Shown: positions 1 through 6,361 of the stretch, piece after piece
Layout of the letters: every line of letters begins with the position of its first letter
How positions within the stretch are numbered: the first letter of the stretch is position 1
NCBI GenBank assembly: GCA_035528995.1
Contig: DATKXO010000123.1
Span: forward strand, 1-8,465
Length of the DNA: 8,465 nt
Direction: 5' to 3'
From: DATKXO01 sp035528995
GTDB taxonomy: Bacteria; Planctomycetota; Phycisphaerae; UBA1845
Notes under the pieces: generated by a model
The model's input: the letters and a program-made list of their open reading frames with translations, nothing else
Told to the model about the DNA's origin: nothing
Databases searched by the model: none
Program-made: the position numbers and the translations under genes

Positions 1-1
1 C

Positions 2-208
2 TGCAAGCTGGAACCGAATTGGGATGCGTCGCTCCGCTCAGACCGTAACCCCGAAGGGGTGGTCGTCTGGCCGGACGGTATCGCCCGCGTCCAGTTCGAG
101 CGTCTGGGGTACTTCTGCCTGGACCCGGACTCGGCCGGCGAGCGTCTCGTGTTCAACCGGACGGCGACGCTCAGGGATACTTGGGCGAAGATCGCCAAGA
201 AGGGCTAG
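2..208 (+). CDS. glnS: Glutaminyl-tRNA synthetase, C-terminal fragment (5' end outside window)
   Basis: Only the last 68 codons are present, read in the frame starting at base 2 and ending at the TAG at 206-208. GlnRS attaches glutamine to tRNA-Gln in the cytoplasm. The visible part is the end of the anticodon-binding beta-barrel: VQFERLGYFCLD, then VFNRTATLRDTWAKI. It matches the conserved C-terminal ending of bacterial GlnRS (in E. coli, FEREGYFCLD...VFNRTVGLRDTWAK). The catalytic Rossmann fold with HIGH and KMSK lies upstream of the window. The next gene on the same strand starts 39 bases after the stop. That gene is unrelated in function and differs in base composition, so shared transcription would be read-through rather than a functional operon. 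A GlnRS implies direct charging of tRNA-Gln, although an additional amidotransferase route cannot be excluded from here. Confidence 0.93.
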   Translation, partial: CKLEPNWDASLRSDRNPEGVVVWPDGIARVQFERLGYFCLDPDSAGERLVFNRTATLRDTWAKIAKKG

Positions 209-247
209 CGTAGGTCTTGAGGTGCCGGACAGTTGCGGAGCTCAGCC

Positions 248-1504
248 ATGACAGCATCGAGTGATATCGATGTGGTTCCGGCCCGGCGCCACCTCGACGC
301 ATTCCTGGTAGACAATGAGGAGCTGGAGACACTCAACGCGCGCCTCGCTTCGTTCAACCTGTTCCGCGTCCTACGGATCGAGAGGGTCGAGATTCGTCAC
401 AGCAACGTACTTGCCTGGCTGCTTACGCCCGGTGAGACACACGGGCTGGGTGCTCAGTTCCTGCGCCGCTTTCTGTCGCGCCTGCTGATGGAGAACGAGG
501 ATGCGCAGGTGCGGCTCACGCCCGCGCAGGTCGAACTGATGAGCTTTGACGACGTCGAGGTGTACCGGGAATGGAAGAACATTGACATCGTCGCCCGAAG
601 TCCGGCCGCGGACTGGTGTCTGCTGATCGAAAACAAGATTGGCAGTAAGGAGTCCAAAGGTCAACTCGTGAAGTGCAAGAACGTGGTCCAGAAGGAACTG
701 GCACCAAAGCACCTTATACCCGTTTTCCTGACCCTCGAGGGAGACGAGCCATCGGAGGAAGCCCGAGAAGCGGGTTACATCTCATTGAGCCACGTTGCAG
801 TACTCGACTTGTGCGAACGGATGTATGAGCAGCACCGATCTCGGATTCCGCGCGACGCGGCTACGTTTCTCGAACATTACCTGACCATACTGCGGAGGCT
901 CACGATGCAAGACGCAGGACTCGTCGATCTGTGCAAGACCATCTACCGCAAGCATCGGGAGGCCATCGACTTGATCGTGGAGTACGGGTCGTCCTCGGAA
1001 GTCATGGACGCGTGCGAAGAGTGTCTGAGAAGTCTGGTCGAATGCGAATTCATGTTCAGAAAGGGAAGTCGGGCCGTGTGGTTCTTACCGAGCGAAATGG
1101 GAACACTGCTCCCCGAAGTCCCTTTAACAGAGTGGCGTTTCCTTTCTCGAAAAGGCGCTGTTATTTCTCGAAAAGTCCCTGTTATGTGTTGGTGCCAACA
1201 TCTCGAGAAACACGGGAGGCTCTACGCGGTGATCGAGGTTGGGCCGATAGCTGACGGCGACTTGCGCCGGCGCCTGCTCACCAGTATTAAGGACGCCGGC
1301 TTTTCGATCAAAAAGCACTCGTTTGCACCCGGCGCCAAGTTTACGAGGATCGCGAGCGCGACACGCAGACTCCGTGTGAATGAAGACGACGAGCCGGATC
1401 ACGATCCTGAGTACATCAAGCAGGAGACCAAGTCGCTTTGGGAGAAGCTCTGGACCGAGGGCAGCAAGATCACGAAAGTCCTCAAGAACTTCGATTGGGA
1501 GTAG
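248..1504 (+). CDS. PD-(D/E)XK nuclease superfamily protein (PF14281-type)
   Basis: The protein has 418 residues. I chose the ATG at 248 because GGAG at 237-240 sits 7 bases upstream; an in-frame TTG at 233 has no such site. The N-terminal signature ERVEIRHSNVLAWLL followed by THGLG (about residues 45-68) is typical of the PDDEXK_4 family. The nuclease core follows: REW...NID with Asp113, then LIENKIGSKESKGQL with Glu128 and Lys130 as the E-x-K pair and Gln139 downstream. All expected catalytic residues are present. The C-terminal half (about 200-418) has no motif I recognise. There is no signal peptide or membrane segment, so it should be cytoplasmic. Substrate and biological role are unknown; relatives are usually accessory genes, sometimes near phage or defence loci, but no partner gene is visible here. 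Base composition is clearly lower in GC than its neighbours (30 of 60 in 661-720, against 44 of 60 in recA 7141-7200), suggesting horizontal acquisition. Confidence 0.85.
   Translation: MTASSDIDVVPARRHLDAFLVDNEELETLNARLASFNLFRVLRIERVEIRHSNVLAWLLTPGETHGLGAQFLRRFLSRLLMENEDAQVRLTPAQVELMSFDDVEVYREWKNIDIVARSPAADWCLLIENKIGSKESKGQLVKCKNVVQKELAPKHLIPVFLTLEGDEPSEEAREAGYISLSHVAVLDLCERMYEQHRSRIPRDAATFLEHYLTILRRLTMQDAGLVDLCKTIYRKHREAIDLIVEYGSSSEVMDACEECLRSLVECEFMFRKGSRAVWFLPSEMGTLLPEVPLTEWRFLSRKGAVISRKVPVMCWCQHLEKHGRLYAVIEVGPIADGDLRRRLLTSIKDAGFSIKKHSFAPGAKFTRIASATRRLRVNEDDEPDHDPEYIKQETKSLWEKLWTEGSKITKVLKNFDWE
1143..1184 (+). repeat. 21-bp tandem duplication inside the nuclease gene
   Basis: Two adjacent 21-base units, 1143-1163 and 1164-1184, match at 19 of 21 positions. 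Each begins TTTCTCGAAAAG and ends CTGTTA; only unit positions 13 and 15 differ. The unit is a multiple of three, so the reading frame is kept and the protein carries a seven-residue repeat, SRKGAVI then SRKVPVM. It lies well outside the catalytic core. Confidence 0.85.
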
Positions 1505-1506
1505 TA

Positions 1507-1560
1507 GGGCGCATCTTGATGCACCGAAGGTGCCGGTCTGCTTGACGGTGCTGTGCGCCC
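1507..1560. terminator. Nested inverted repeat after the nuclease gene, possible terminator
   Basis: Three bases after the nuclease stop, GGGCGCA (1507-1513) pairs with TGCGCCC (1554-1560), and inside it GCACCG (1521-1526) pairs with CGGTGC (1546-1551). A competing small hairpin, GCACC-gaa-GGTGC (1521-1533), is also possible. The element lies between convergent genes (nuclease rightward, gltX leftward), where a bidirectional terminator would be expected. There is no T-tract on either side, so it is not a textbook intrinsic terminator. It could instead be a remnant of a mobile repeat. Confidence 0.4.
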
Positions 1561-1644
1561 GCCCGGGCTGCCATCATGCCGGAATACCGCCAATGGGAAC
1601 TTGATGGTGCGATGAAGCTGTTTGCGGGCGCGGGTTGGGATGGG

Positions 1645-1669
1645 CCGCTTCCTTACGGGCGCGGCTCGG
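1645..1669. repeat. Candidate REP-like dispersed palindromic element
   Basis: This short stretch has CCGC (1645-1648) and GCGG (1661-1664) around a TTCCTTACGGGC centre and ends GCGGCTCGG. It resembles short palindromic repeats that I recall as abundant between genes in Planctomycetes and Acidobacteria (CCGCT-CC-TTACGG-CGCGGCTC type). It sits 14 bases beyond the gltX stop, the usual kind of place for such elements. One copy in the window cannot prove it is repetitive. The remaining bases of the 1505-1682 gap show no gene. Confidence 0.3.
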
Positions 1670-1682
1670 AATGGGCGGCGTT

Positions 1683-3341
1683 TCAGGCGCGGGCGCTGAG
1701 GCAGCGGCGGATGCGGGCCAGCGTTTGCTCCTTACCGAGCAGGACCAGCGTGTCGAAGATCGGCGGGCTGATGCTGGTGCCGGTGACGGCCACGCGCACG
1801 GGTTGGGCGGCGTTGCCCAGCTTGATGTCCTGTTCGGCGCAGACCTGCTCGAACAGCTTCTCCAGCGTTTCGCCGGTCCACGGATCGCAGGATTCGAGTC
1901 GGGGCAGCAGCGTTTCCAGCATGTGGTAGCCCTGGTCGTCGTTGCGGGTCAGGTTCTTCTTGACGGCCTTGGGCTCGTAGGTGATCGCCTCGTCATCGAC
2001 GAACAGATTGCGCCCTTTGACGTCCAGCTCCTTGAACGTGCGGAACCCGGCGCAGACTTTCAGCAGGTGCCGACGGGTCGCGGCGTCGGCCGACCGCATC
2101 GGCGAGTCGCCCCAGTGGAGGTAGTCGTCGAAGGCCTCGGCCAACCGATCCTGCGACGTCCGATTGGCCCAGTCGGTGTTGAAGGCCGCCAGCTTGCCGC
2201 GATCGAAGCGGGCGTTGGTCTTGCCGATGCGGGCGATGTCGAACAGCTCGACCGTTTCGTCGATGGTCATCTGCTCGCGGTCCTCGCCCGGCGACCAGCC
2301 CAGCAGCGAGATGAAGTTGATCAGGGCCTCGGGCAGATACCCGGAGACGCGGAAGTCGTGGACGTTGATCTCCAGCAGGTCGATGCCCAGATGCCCGGCC
2401 ACGGCCTGCAGGGCCGGATCGATCACGGTGTGCTTGCCGGCCAGAAGCTCACCCACGGTGTCGGCCGGCACGCCGGTCGCGTCGGCCACGTTGCGGGCGA
2501 AGTCCTCGTCGCTGACGTCGGCCGATCTTTGTCGCACCTGCAGGAGCCGGTGGCCGAACTCCTTGATGGCCGTGCGCTTGCTCATCTTGCTGCCGTCGGC
2601 GTTGAAGATGATGGGCAGGTGAGCGTATCGCGGCGTGTCGAATCCCAGGGCGCTCTGCAAGGCGACGTGCTTGGGCGTGTTGATGAGATGCTCCTGCCCG
2701 CGAAGGACGAAGTCGATCTTCATGAGGGCGTCGTCGACCACGCAGGCGAAGTGGTAGGTCGGCCAGCCGTCGCTCTTCTGAATGACGAAGTCATCGAGTT
2801 CCTGACCGGCCAGGCGGACCTCACCGAGGATCTCGTCGGTCACGACGACGTCACCGCCGGGCATCATGAATCGCACGGTGACGGGGCGGCCGGCGTCTTT
2901 GGCGGCGCGGGCCTGGTCGGGCGTGGGCAACGGATCGGGCCGGTGATACACGACGGGGCGTTTCTCGCGCAGAGCGGTTTCGCGCATGGCCGCCAGCTCT
3001 TGGGGTGTTTCCAGGGCGTAATAGGCCCGGCCGGCCTCGATGAGCTGCTCGCAATAGCGGTTGTAGACGTCCAGGCGCTGGCTCTGGAAGTAGGGGCCGT
3101 GGTCGCCGCCGACCTCCGGGCCTTCGTCCCATGGCAGACCGAGCCAGCGCAAATCGTCCAGGATCTTGGCGGTGGAATCCTCGACGTGGCGGGATTGGTC
3201 GGTGTCCTCGATGCGGAGCACGAACTGCCCGCCGGTGCGCCGGGCCAGCAGCCAATTGAACAGCGCCGTGCGGGCACCGCCGACGTGGAGGTAGCCGGTG
3301 GGCGAGGGGGCGAAACGGACGCGTACCGGTTCCTGTGTCAT
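1683..3341 (-). CDS. gltX: Glutamyl-tRNA synthetase
   Basis: This class I aminoacyl-tRNA synthetase of 552 residues charges tRNA-Glu with glutamate. The start ATG (3339-3341) is preceded by a strong AGGAGGG (complement of 3351-3357) at 9 bases. The N-terminus reads RFAPSPTGYLHVGGART with the HIGH-type HVGG at residues 19-22. LRIEDTDQSR follows at 42-51, and the KMSKR loop is at 252-256 after HLPIIFNADGS. GYLPEALINFISLLGW (334-349) and the C-terminal anticodon-binding motif QPVRVAVTGTSISPPIF (513-529) complete the family pattern. About 73 residues (261-333) lie between KMSKR and GYLPEAL, where compact bacterial GluRS have only about 15. This explains the length above the usual 470-500. I recall comparable insertions in planctomycete GluRS. 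Because glnS is also present, this enzyme is probably discriminating for tRNA-Glu (inference). It is third in the leftward psd-pssA-gltX block. Confidence 0.97.
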   Translation of the reverse strand: MTQEPVRVRFAPSPTGYLHVGGARTALFNWLLARRTGGQFVLRIEDTDQSRHVEDSTAKILDDLRWLGLPWDEGPEVGGDHGPYFQSQRLDVYNRYCEQLIEAGRAYYALETPQELAAMRETALREKRPVVYHRPDPLPTPDQARAAKDAGRPVTVRFMMPGGDVVVTDEILGEVRLAGQELDDFVIQKSDGWPTYHFACVVDDALMKIDFVLRGQEHLINTPKHVALQSALGFDTPRYAHLPIIFNADGSKMSKRTAIKEFGHRLLQVRQRSADVSDEDFARNVADATGVPADTVGELLAGKHTVIDPALQAVAGHLGIDLLEINVHDFRVSGYLPEALINFISLLGWSPGEDREQMTIDETVELFDIARIGKTNARFDRGKLAAFNTDWANRTSQDRLAEAFDDYLHWGDSPMRSADAATRRHLLKVCAGFRTFKELDVKGRNLFVDDEAITYEPKAVKKNLTRNDDQGYHMLETLLPRLESCDPWTGETLEKLFEQVCAEQDIKLGNAAQPVRVAVTGTSISPPIFDTLVLLGKEQTLARIRRCLSARA

Positions 3342-3410
3342 GGACGGTCACCCTCCTGTCCTTGCTCGGACTGGCAGTCGGTCGAACCGGCGACGGCTCG
3401 ACGCGCAAGG

Positions 3411-3437
3411 CTTATGCGACGGCCACCGGTACGTCAA
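3411..3437 (-). promoter_or_regulatory. Weak candidate promoter for gltX
   Basis: On the minus strand TTGACG (complement of 3432-3437, overlapping the pssA stop) is followed after 15 bases by CATAAG (complement of 3411-3416). The -35 match is 5 of 6 and the -10 match 4 of 6 to sigma70 consensus, but the spacer is two bases short of ideal. If used, transcription would begin in the 92-base pssA-gltX gap and let gltX be expressed apart from the lipid genes. Nothing else is apparent in that gap except the gltX ribosome binding site. Confidence 0.25.
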
Positions 3438-4423
3438 GCGGAGCGCTGCTCCTTGTCGGCGGGTGGGGTCTCCGCGGTATGGGCTGGGCTCGGCGACGAC
3501 TGGGCGAGGGGCGTGAAGTACCCTGGTCGCACGCGCCGGAGGAGCGCGGCGATCGGGCCGCTGGCGGCGTACGCGCCGACCACGACCGCCACGGTCAGTT
3601 CCTTGTACCACCAGAAAATGGCCAACAGGACCATCAACCCCACGACCTGGCCGAAGGGGCGCCGCCCGCGCAGATAGGCGTTGGCCAGATGAATGTAGGG
3701 AATGCGGCTGACCATCAACAGCCCCAGGCCCAGGGCGATGAACGGCAGGGCCAGGGCCAGGTAAGGGCGCAGCGTGCTGCCCAACTCCTGGTTCACCGCC
3801 AGGTCCTCGTGCAGCAGGACCAGGGAAGCGACGACGACCGCGGCCCCGGGGCTGGGCAGACCCGAGAAGTAATTGTGGCCCAGGTCACTGCGGGCGTGTT
3901 CCACGTTGAAGCGTGCCAGCCGCATGCCCGTGCAGGCCACGTAGACCGCCACCATCACCCAGAACGCGCGGTTCCAGAGGTCGTTCGCCAGGGGACCCGG
4001 CTTGGCGGCTGCGTCGGGCTGGGCCATGAGGATGGCCATGACCAGCAGGGCCGGTGCCGCCCCGAAGGTCACCATGTCGGCCAGGGAGTCGAGCTGCCCG
4101 CCGAAATCGGTCGTCCCCTTGGTCAGGCGGGCGACGCTTCCGTCCAGGGCGTCCAGCAGCAGGCCGACGAAGATGAACCCGGCCGCGATCGCCAGGAACG
4201 ACGGCAGAAGGCGCTCCAGCAGCCTGCTCTGCATTGTGAGGTCGGCGGAGGCGTCCACGAGGGCGCCGGCGTCGAGCATGGCGCGCAGGCAGAACTGGAT
4301 CGCGGCGAAGCCGCAGATCAGATTCCCCAGCGTGAGGAGCGTGGGGATGGTCGAGACGGTCCGCAGGCGGCGCTTACGCCGGCGTGGACGACGCGACCTC
4401 TTGAGCCTGGCGACGATTGGCAT
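3434..4423 (-). CDS. pssA: CDP-diacylglycerol--serine O-phosphatidyltransferase
   Basis: This 329-residue integral membrane enzyme joins L-serine to CDP-diacylglycerol to give phosphatidylserine and CMP, the first committed step to phosphatidylethanolamine. The CDP-alcohol phosphotransferase signature is complete: D91, D94-G95, A98-R99, G108, D112 and D116 in D-x2-DG-x2-AR-x8-G-x3-D-x3-D spacing. NYFSGLPSPGAA (184-195) is typical of the PssA subfamily. Hydrophobic segments lie near residues 26-46, 74-90, 119-133, 154-165, 193-204, 220-238, 259-272 and 277-294. The N-terminus (residues 6-22) is extremely basic, with 12 Arg/Lys of 17, and the C-terminal 25 or so residues are polar and low in complexity. 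The ATG at 4421-4423 has GGAG 6 bases upstream and lies inside the end of psd (50-base overlap), which suggests translational coupling. The product feeds directly into Psd. Confidence 0.95.
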   Translation of the reverse strand: MPIVARLKRSRRPRRRKRRLRTVSTIPTLLTLGNLICGFAAIQFCLRAMLDAGALVDASADLTMQSRLLERLLPSFLAIAAGFIFVGLLLDALDGSVARLTKGTTDFGGQLDSLADMVTFGAAPALLVMAILMAQPDAAAKPGPLANDLWNRAFWVMVAVYVACTGMRLARFNVEHARSDLGHNYFSGLPSPGAAVVVASLVLLHEDLAVNQELGSTLRPYLALALPFIALGLGLLMVSRIPYIHLANAYLRGRRPFGQVVGLMVLLAIFWWYKELTVAVVVGAYAASGPIAALLRRVRPGYFTPLAQSSPSPAHTAETPPADKEQRSA

Positions 4424-5099
4424 CGGTCTCTCCGTCGGGCGACAACGGGCGCTGCCTCACGAGGATGGTGAGGCCGGCCCGCACCTTGGTCCCGATCTCG
4501 ACGGCGGGTACGACGGCGCCGTCGTCGGGGACGATCAGCTCGGTGCGCGAGCCGAACTTGATCATGCCGAAACGCTGGCCGATCGCCAGCTCGCTGCCGG
4601 CGACCGCGTGACAGATGATCCTTCGGGCGATCAGCCCCGCGACTTGACGAACTACGATCGGGCCGCGGATCGGAGCCACGGGATCGATCAGCAACGTGTT
4701 GGCTTCGTTCTCCGGGCCGGAGCGGGCGTTGCGGGCGTCGTGGAAGGTCCCCTTGCGATAGGTCACCGAACGGACCGTTCCGGCGCAGGGGCTGCGGTTG
4801 GCGTGTACGTCGAAGATGCTCAAGAAGATGCCCAGGCGCAGGGCCGGGCCGCCGATCTGGTCGTCGTGGTCCAGACGGGTGATCTCGGTGACCGTGCCGT
4901 CGGCCGGGGCGCACAGTTCGCCGGCGGCGCAACGCGCGACGCGCGCGGGATCGCGGAAGAACGAGATCACCCAGGCCCATACGATGACGAATGGCGCGAC
5001 CGCGGCCGGATGCCAAAGCCATGCGGCGACCACGGCCCCGGCCCCGAGGACCAGGGTGGCGACGACCATCTCTCGCAGACCTTCGCGGGCCAGGCTCAC
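4374..5099 (-). CDS. psd: Phosphatidylserine decarboxylase proenzyme
   Basis: This 241-residue protein removes CO2 from phosphatidylserine to form phosphatidylethanolamine at the cytoplasmic membrane. It belongs to the short, archaeal/bacterial type of the PSD family (E. coli Psd is about 320 residues). Two hydrophobic stretches (about 12-29 and 31-47) anchor the N-terminus. CAPADGTV contains Asp67, and FDVHANRSP contains His99, both typical conserved residues. The self-cleavage site is Gly183-Ser184 in MIKFGSRTELIVP; the serine becomes the pyruvoyl group at the start of the small alpha chain. The start is a GTG (complement of 5097-5099) with AGGAG 9 bases upstream; the next candidate, an ATG at 5069, would remove ten residues and has a poorer ribosome binding site. 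It is first in the block with pssA, so the two consecutive enzymes are made together, in reverse of pathway order. Confidence 0.95.
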   Translation of the reverse strand: MSLAREGLREMVVATLVLGAGAVVAAWLWHPAAVAPFVIVWAWVISFFRDPARVARCAAGELCAPADGTVTEITRLDHDDQIGGPALRLGIFLSIFDVHANRSPCAGTVRSVTYRKGTFHDARNARSGPENEANTLLIDPVAPIRGPIVVRQVAGLIARRIICHAVAGSELAIGQRFGMIKFGSRTELIVPDDGAVVPAVEIGTKVRAGLTILVRQRPLSPDGETDANRRQAQEVASSTPA

Positions 5100-5179
5100 C
5101 GCAGGGGACTCCTTCGCTGCCGCCGGCTCAGGGACGTCCGAGCGGCGCTTCGCAGTTGGTCGATCCCCCTCCGGCCACC

Positions 5180-5208
5180 ATCATAGCGCGCCCGATGACC
5201 GTGGGAAA
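5180..5208 (-). promoter_or_regulatory. Candidate promoter for psd-pssA-gltX
   Basis: On the minus strand a good -10 hexamer, TATGAT (complement of 5180-5185), lies about 80 bases upstream of the psd GTG. Seventeen bases further upstream is TTTCCC (complement of 5203-5208), a poor -35 match (3 of 6). The position is right for a leftward promoter in a divergent intergenic region, but the weak -35 keeps the call tentative. Confidence 0.35.
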
Positions 5209-5349
5209 CGCAAGAACGCGGAAACCGGGGCATCGCGAACACCAAGCCCATCAGGAGCGGTGAACAGCCGAGCGGAGGATCGCGGTTGAGGGGGCCAGGA
5301 AGGGTGAAAACAGCGAAAACGGCCCTGGGAAAACGGCGTCCAGCGGAAC

Positions 5350-5401
5350 CTAACATTTTTCTAACTTTGGTCTTGCCAGGGCGTGGGGGGAGTGCTATGG
5401 T
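5350..5401 (+). promoter_or_regulatory. Sigma70-type extended -10 promoter for the pfkB-thpR-recA block
   Basis: TTGCCA (5373-5378, 5 of 6 to the -35 consensus) is followed after exactly 17 bases by TATGGT (5396-5401, 4 of 6 to the -10). TG-n directly precedes the -10 (5393-5395), as in an extended -10 element. Just upstream is an A/T-rich patch (5351-5370), unusual in this GC-rich DNA and placed where an UP element would lie. It contains CTAAC twice (5350-5354, 5361-5365), one helical turn apart. Transcription should start near 5408, leaving a leader of about 30 bases. The rest of 5209-5349 shows no gene and nothing I can name. Confidence 0.55.
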
Positions 5402-5437
5402 GGGCGGGCGTCGGGGAGGCTCTCGAGGCAGGCGAGT

Positions 5438-6343
5438 ATGTCTTTGCTGGTAACCGGGACGGTGGGGATAGACTCGGTGATCACGCCGCACGGGCGGGTC
5501 ACGGACGTGCTCGGCGGGTCGGCGACGTACTTCAGCATGGCCGCGGCGTTGTTCACGCGGGTGCGGCTGGTGGCGGTGGTAGGGGACGACTTCCCGGCGG
5601 CGTTCCGCGACCTGCTGGGGTCGGCGGACATCGATCTGGCCGGTCTGGAGACGCGGGCCGGGGCCAAGACGTTCCGCTGGAAGGGCGAGTACTCGCAGGA
5701 CATGAACGAGCGCGAGACGCTCGAACTGCAGCTCAACGTGGTCAATGACACGCCTCCGAAGGTGCCGGGCGCGTTCGCCGACAGCGACGTGGTCTTTCTG
5801 GCCAACACGCATCCGGGCTTGCAGCGCGAACTGTTGAAGCAGGTGAAGTCGCCTCGGCTCACCGTGTGCGACACGATGGACTGCTGGATCGAGAACGAGC
5901 CGGCGGAACTGCGGAGGACATTGGGCGTCGTGGACGGGATCGTGCTCAACGACGGGGAGGCCCGGCTGCTGACGAAGCAGATGAACCTGGTGGCCGCCGG
6001 CGAGGCGATCCTGAGCATGGGCCCGCGGTTCGTGGTGATCAAGAAGGGCGAGCACGGGGCGATGCTGGTCACGGCCGACTCGGTGTCGGTGATCCCGGCG
6101 TTTGCCACCAAGGACGTGTGCGACCCGACGGGGGCCGGGGACAGCTTCGCAGGGGGGATGCTGGGCTACCTGGATCGGTGCGAGGTGCACGACACGGCGG
6201 CGCTGCGGCGGGCACTGGTGCGCGGGACGGTTGCGGCGTCGTTCACTATCGAGGGGTTCTCGCTGGACCGGCTGAGGCGGGTGACGGCGGGCGACGTGGA
6301 CGCGCGGGTCCGAGACCTGGTGGCCATGGTGCGGATCGAGTGA
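5438..6343 (+). CDS. PfkB-family carbohydrate kinase, substrate unknown
   Basis: This 301-residue soluble kinase of the ribokinase/PfkB superfamily transfers phosphate from ATP to a hydroxyl, usually of a sugar or nucleoside. The N-terminal substrate-binding signature is visible as DVLGGSATYFSMAAALF (23-39). The C-terminal ATP and anion-hole signature is CDPTGAGDSFAGGMLG (228-243) with the catalytic base Asp235. The middle section (KTFRWKGEYSQDMNERET, 77-94) forms the lid region and resembles a conserved but uncharacterised set of bacterial sugar kinases, so I give no gene symbol. The start is ATG at 5438 with GAGG (5425-5428) 9 bases upstream. A good promoter lies about 40 bases upstream. 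It is first in a rightward block with thpR (18-base gap) and recA; no link in function to these is evident from the sequence. Confidence 0.9.
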   Translation: MSLLVTGTVGIDSVITPHGRVTDVLGGSATYFSMAAALFTRVRLVAVVGDDFPAAFRDLLGSADIDLAGLETRAGAKTFRWKGEYSQDMNERETLELQLNVVNDTPPKVPGAFADSDVVFLANTHPGLQRELLKQVKSPRLTVCDTMDCWIENEPAELRRTLGVVDGIVLNDGEARLLTKQMNLVAAGEAILSMGPRFVVIKKGEHGAMLVTADSVSVIPAFATKDVCDPTGAGDSFAGGMLGYLDRCEVHDTAALRRALVRGTVAASFTIEGFSLDRLRRVTAGDVDARVRDLVAMVRIE

Positions 6344-6361
6344 ATCGAGGCGCTCGTGGAC

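Noticed and set aside
1635..3677. A very long rightward open frame opposite gltX and beyond
   Set aside because: It lies antisense to a complete GluRS with all family motifs, has a low-complexity composition and no recognisable domain. High-GC codon bias leaves stop-free frames on the opposite strand.
3335..5186. Long rightward open frames opposite pssA and psd
   Set aside because: They mirror two complete enzymes with intact catalytic signatures and resemble no protein family; they are side effects of GC-rich coding.
5300..5335. Repeated GAAAAC motifs upstream of the kinase promoter
   Set aside because: Three loosely spaced short copies without regular period or symmetry; not enough to call an operator or repeat array.
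5327..5340. GGGAAAACGGCGTC also found in recA at 8017-8030
   Set aside because: One 14-base match between an intergenic stretch and a coding tail, with no wider similarity; most likely chance in GC-rich sequence.
5096..6190. A leftward open frame across the divergent intergenic region and the kinase gene
   Set aside because: It is His/Arg/Pro-rich without domains, overlaps a clear PfkB kinase on the other strand, and covers the predicted promoters.
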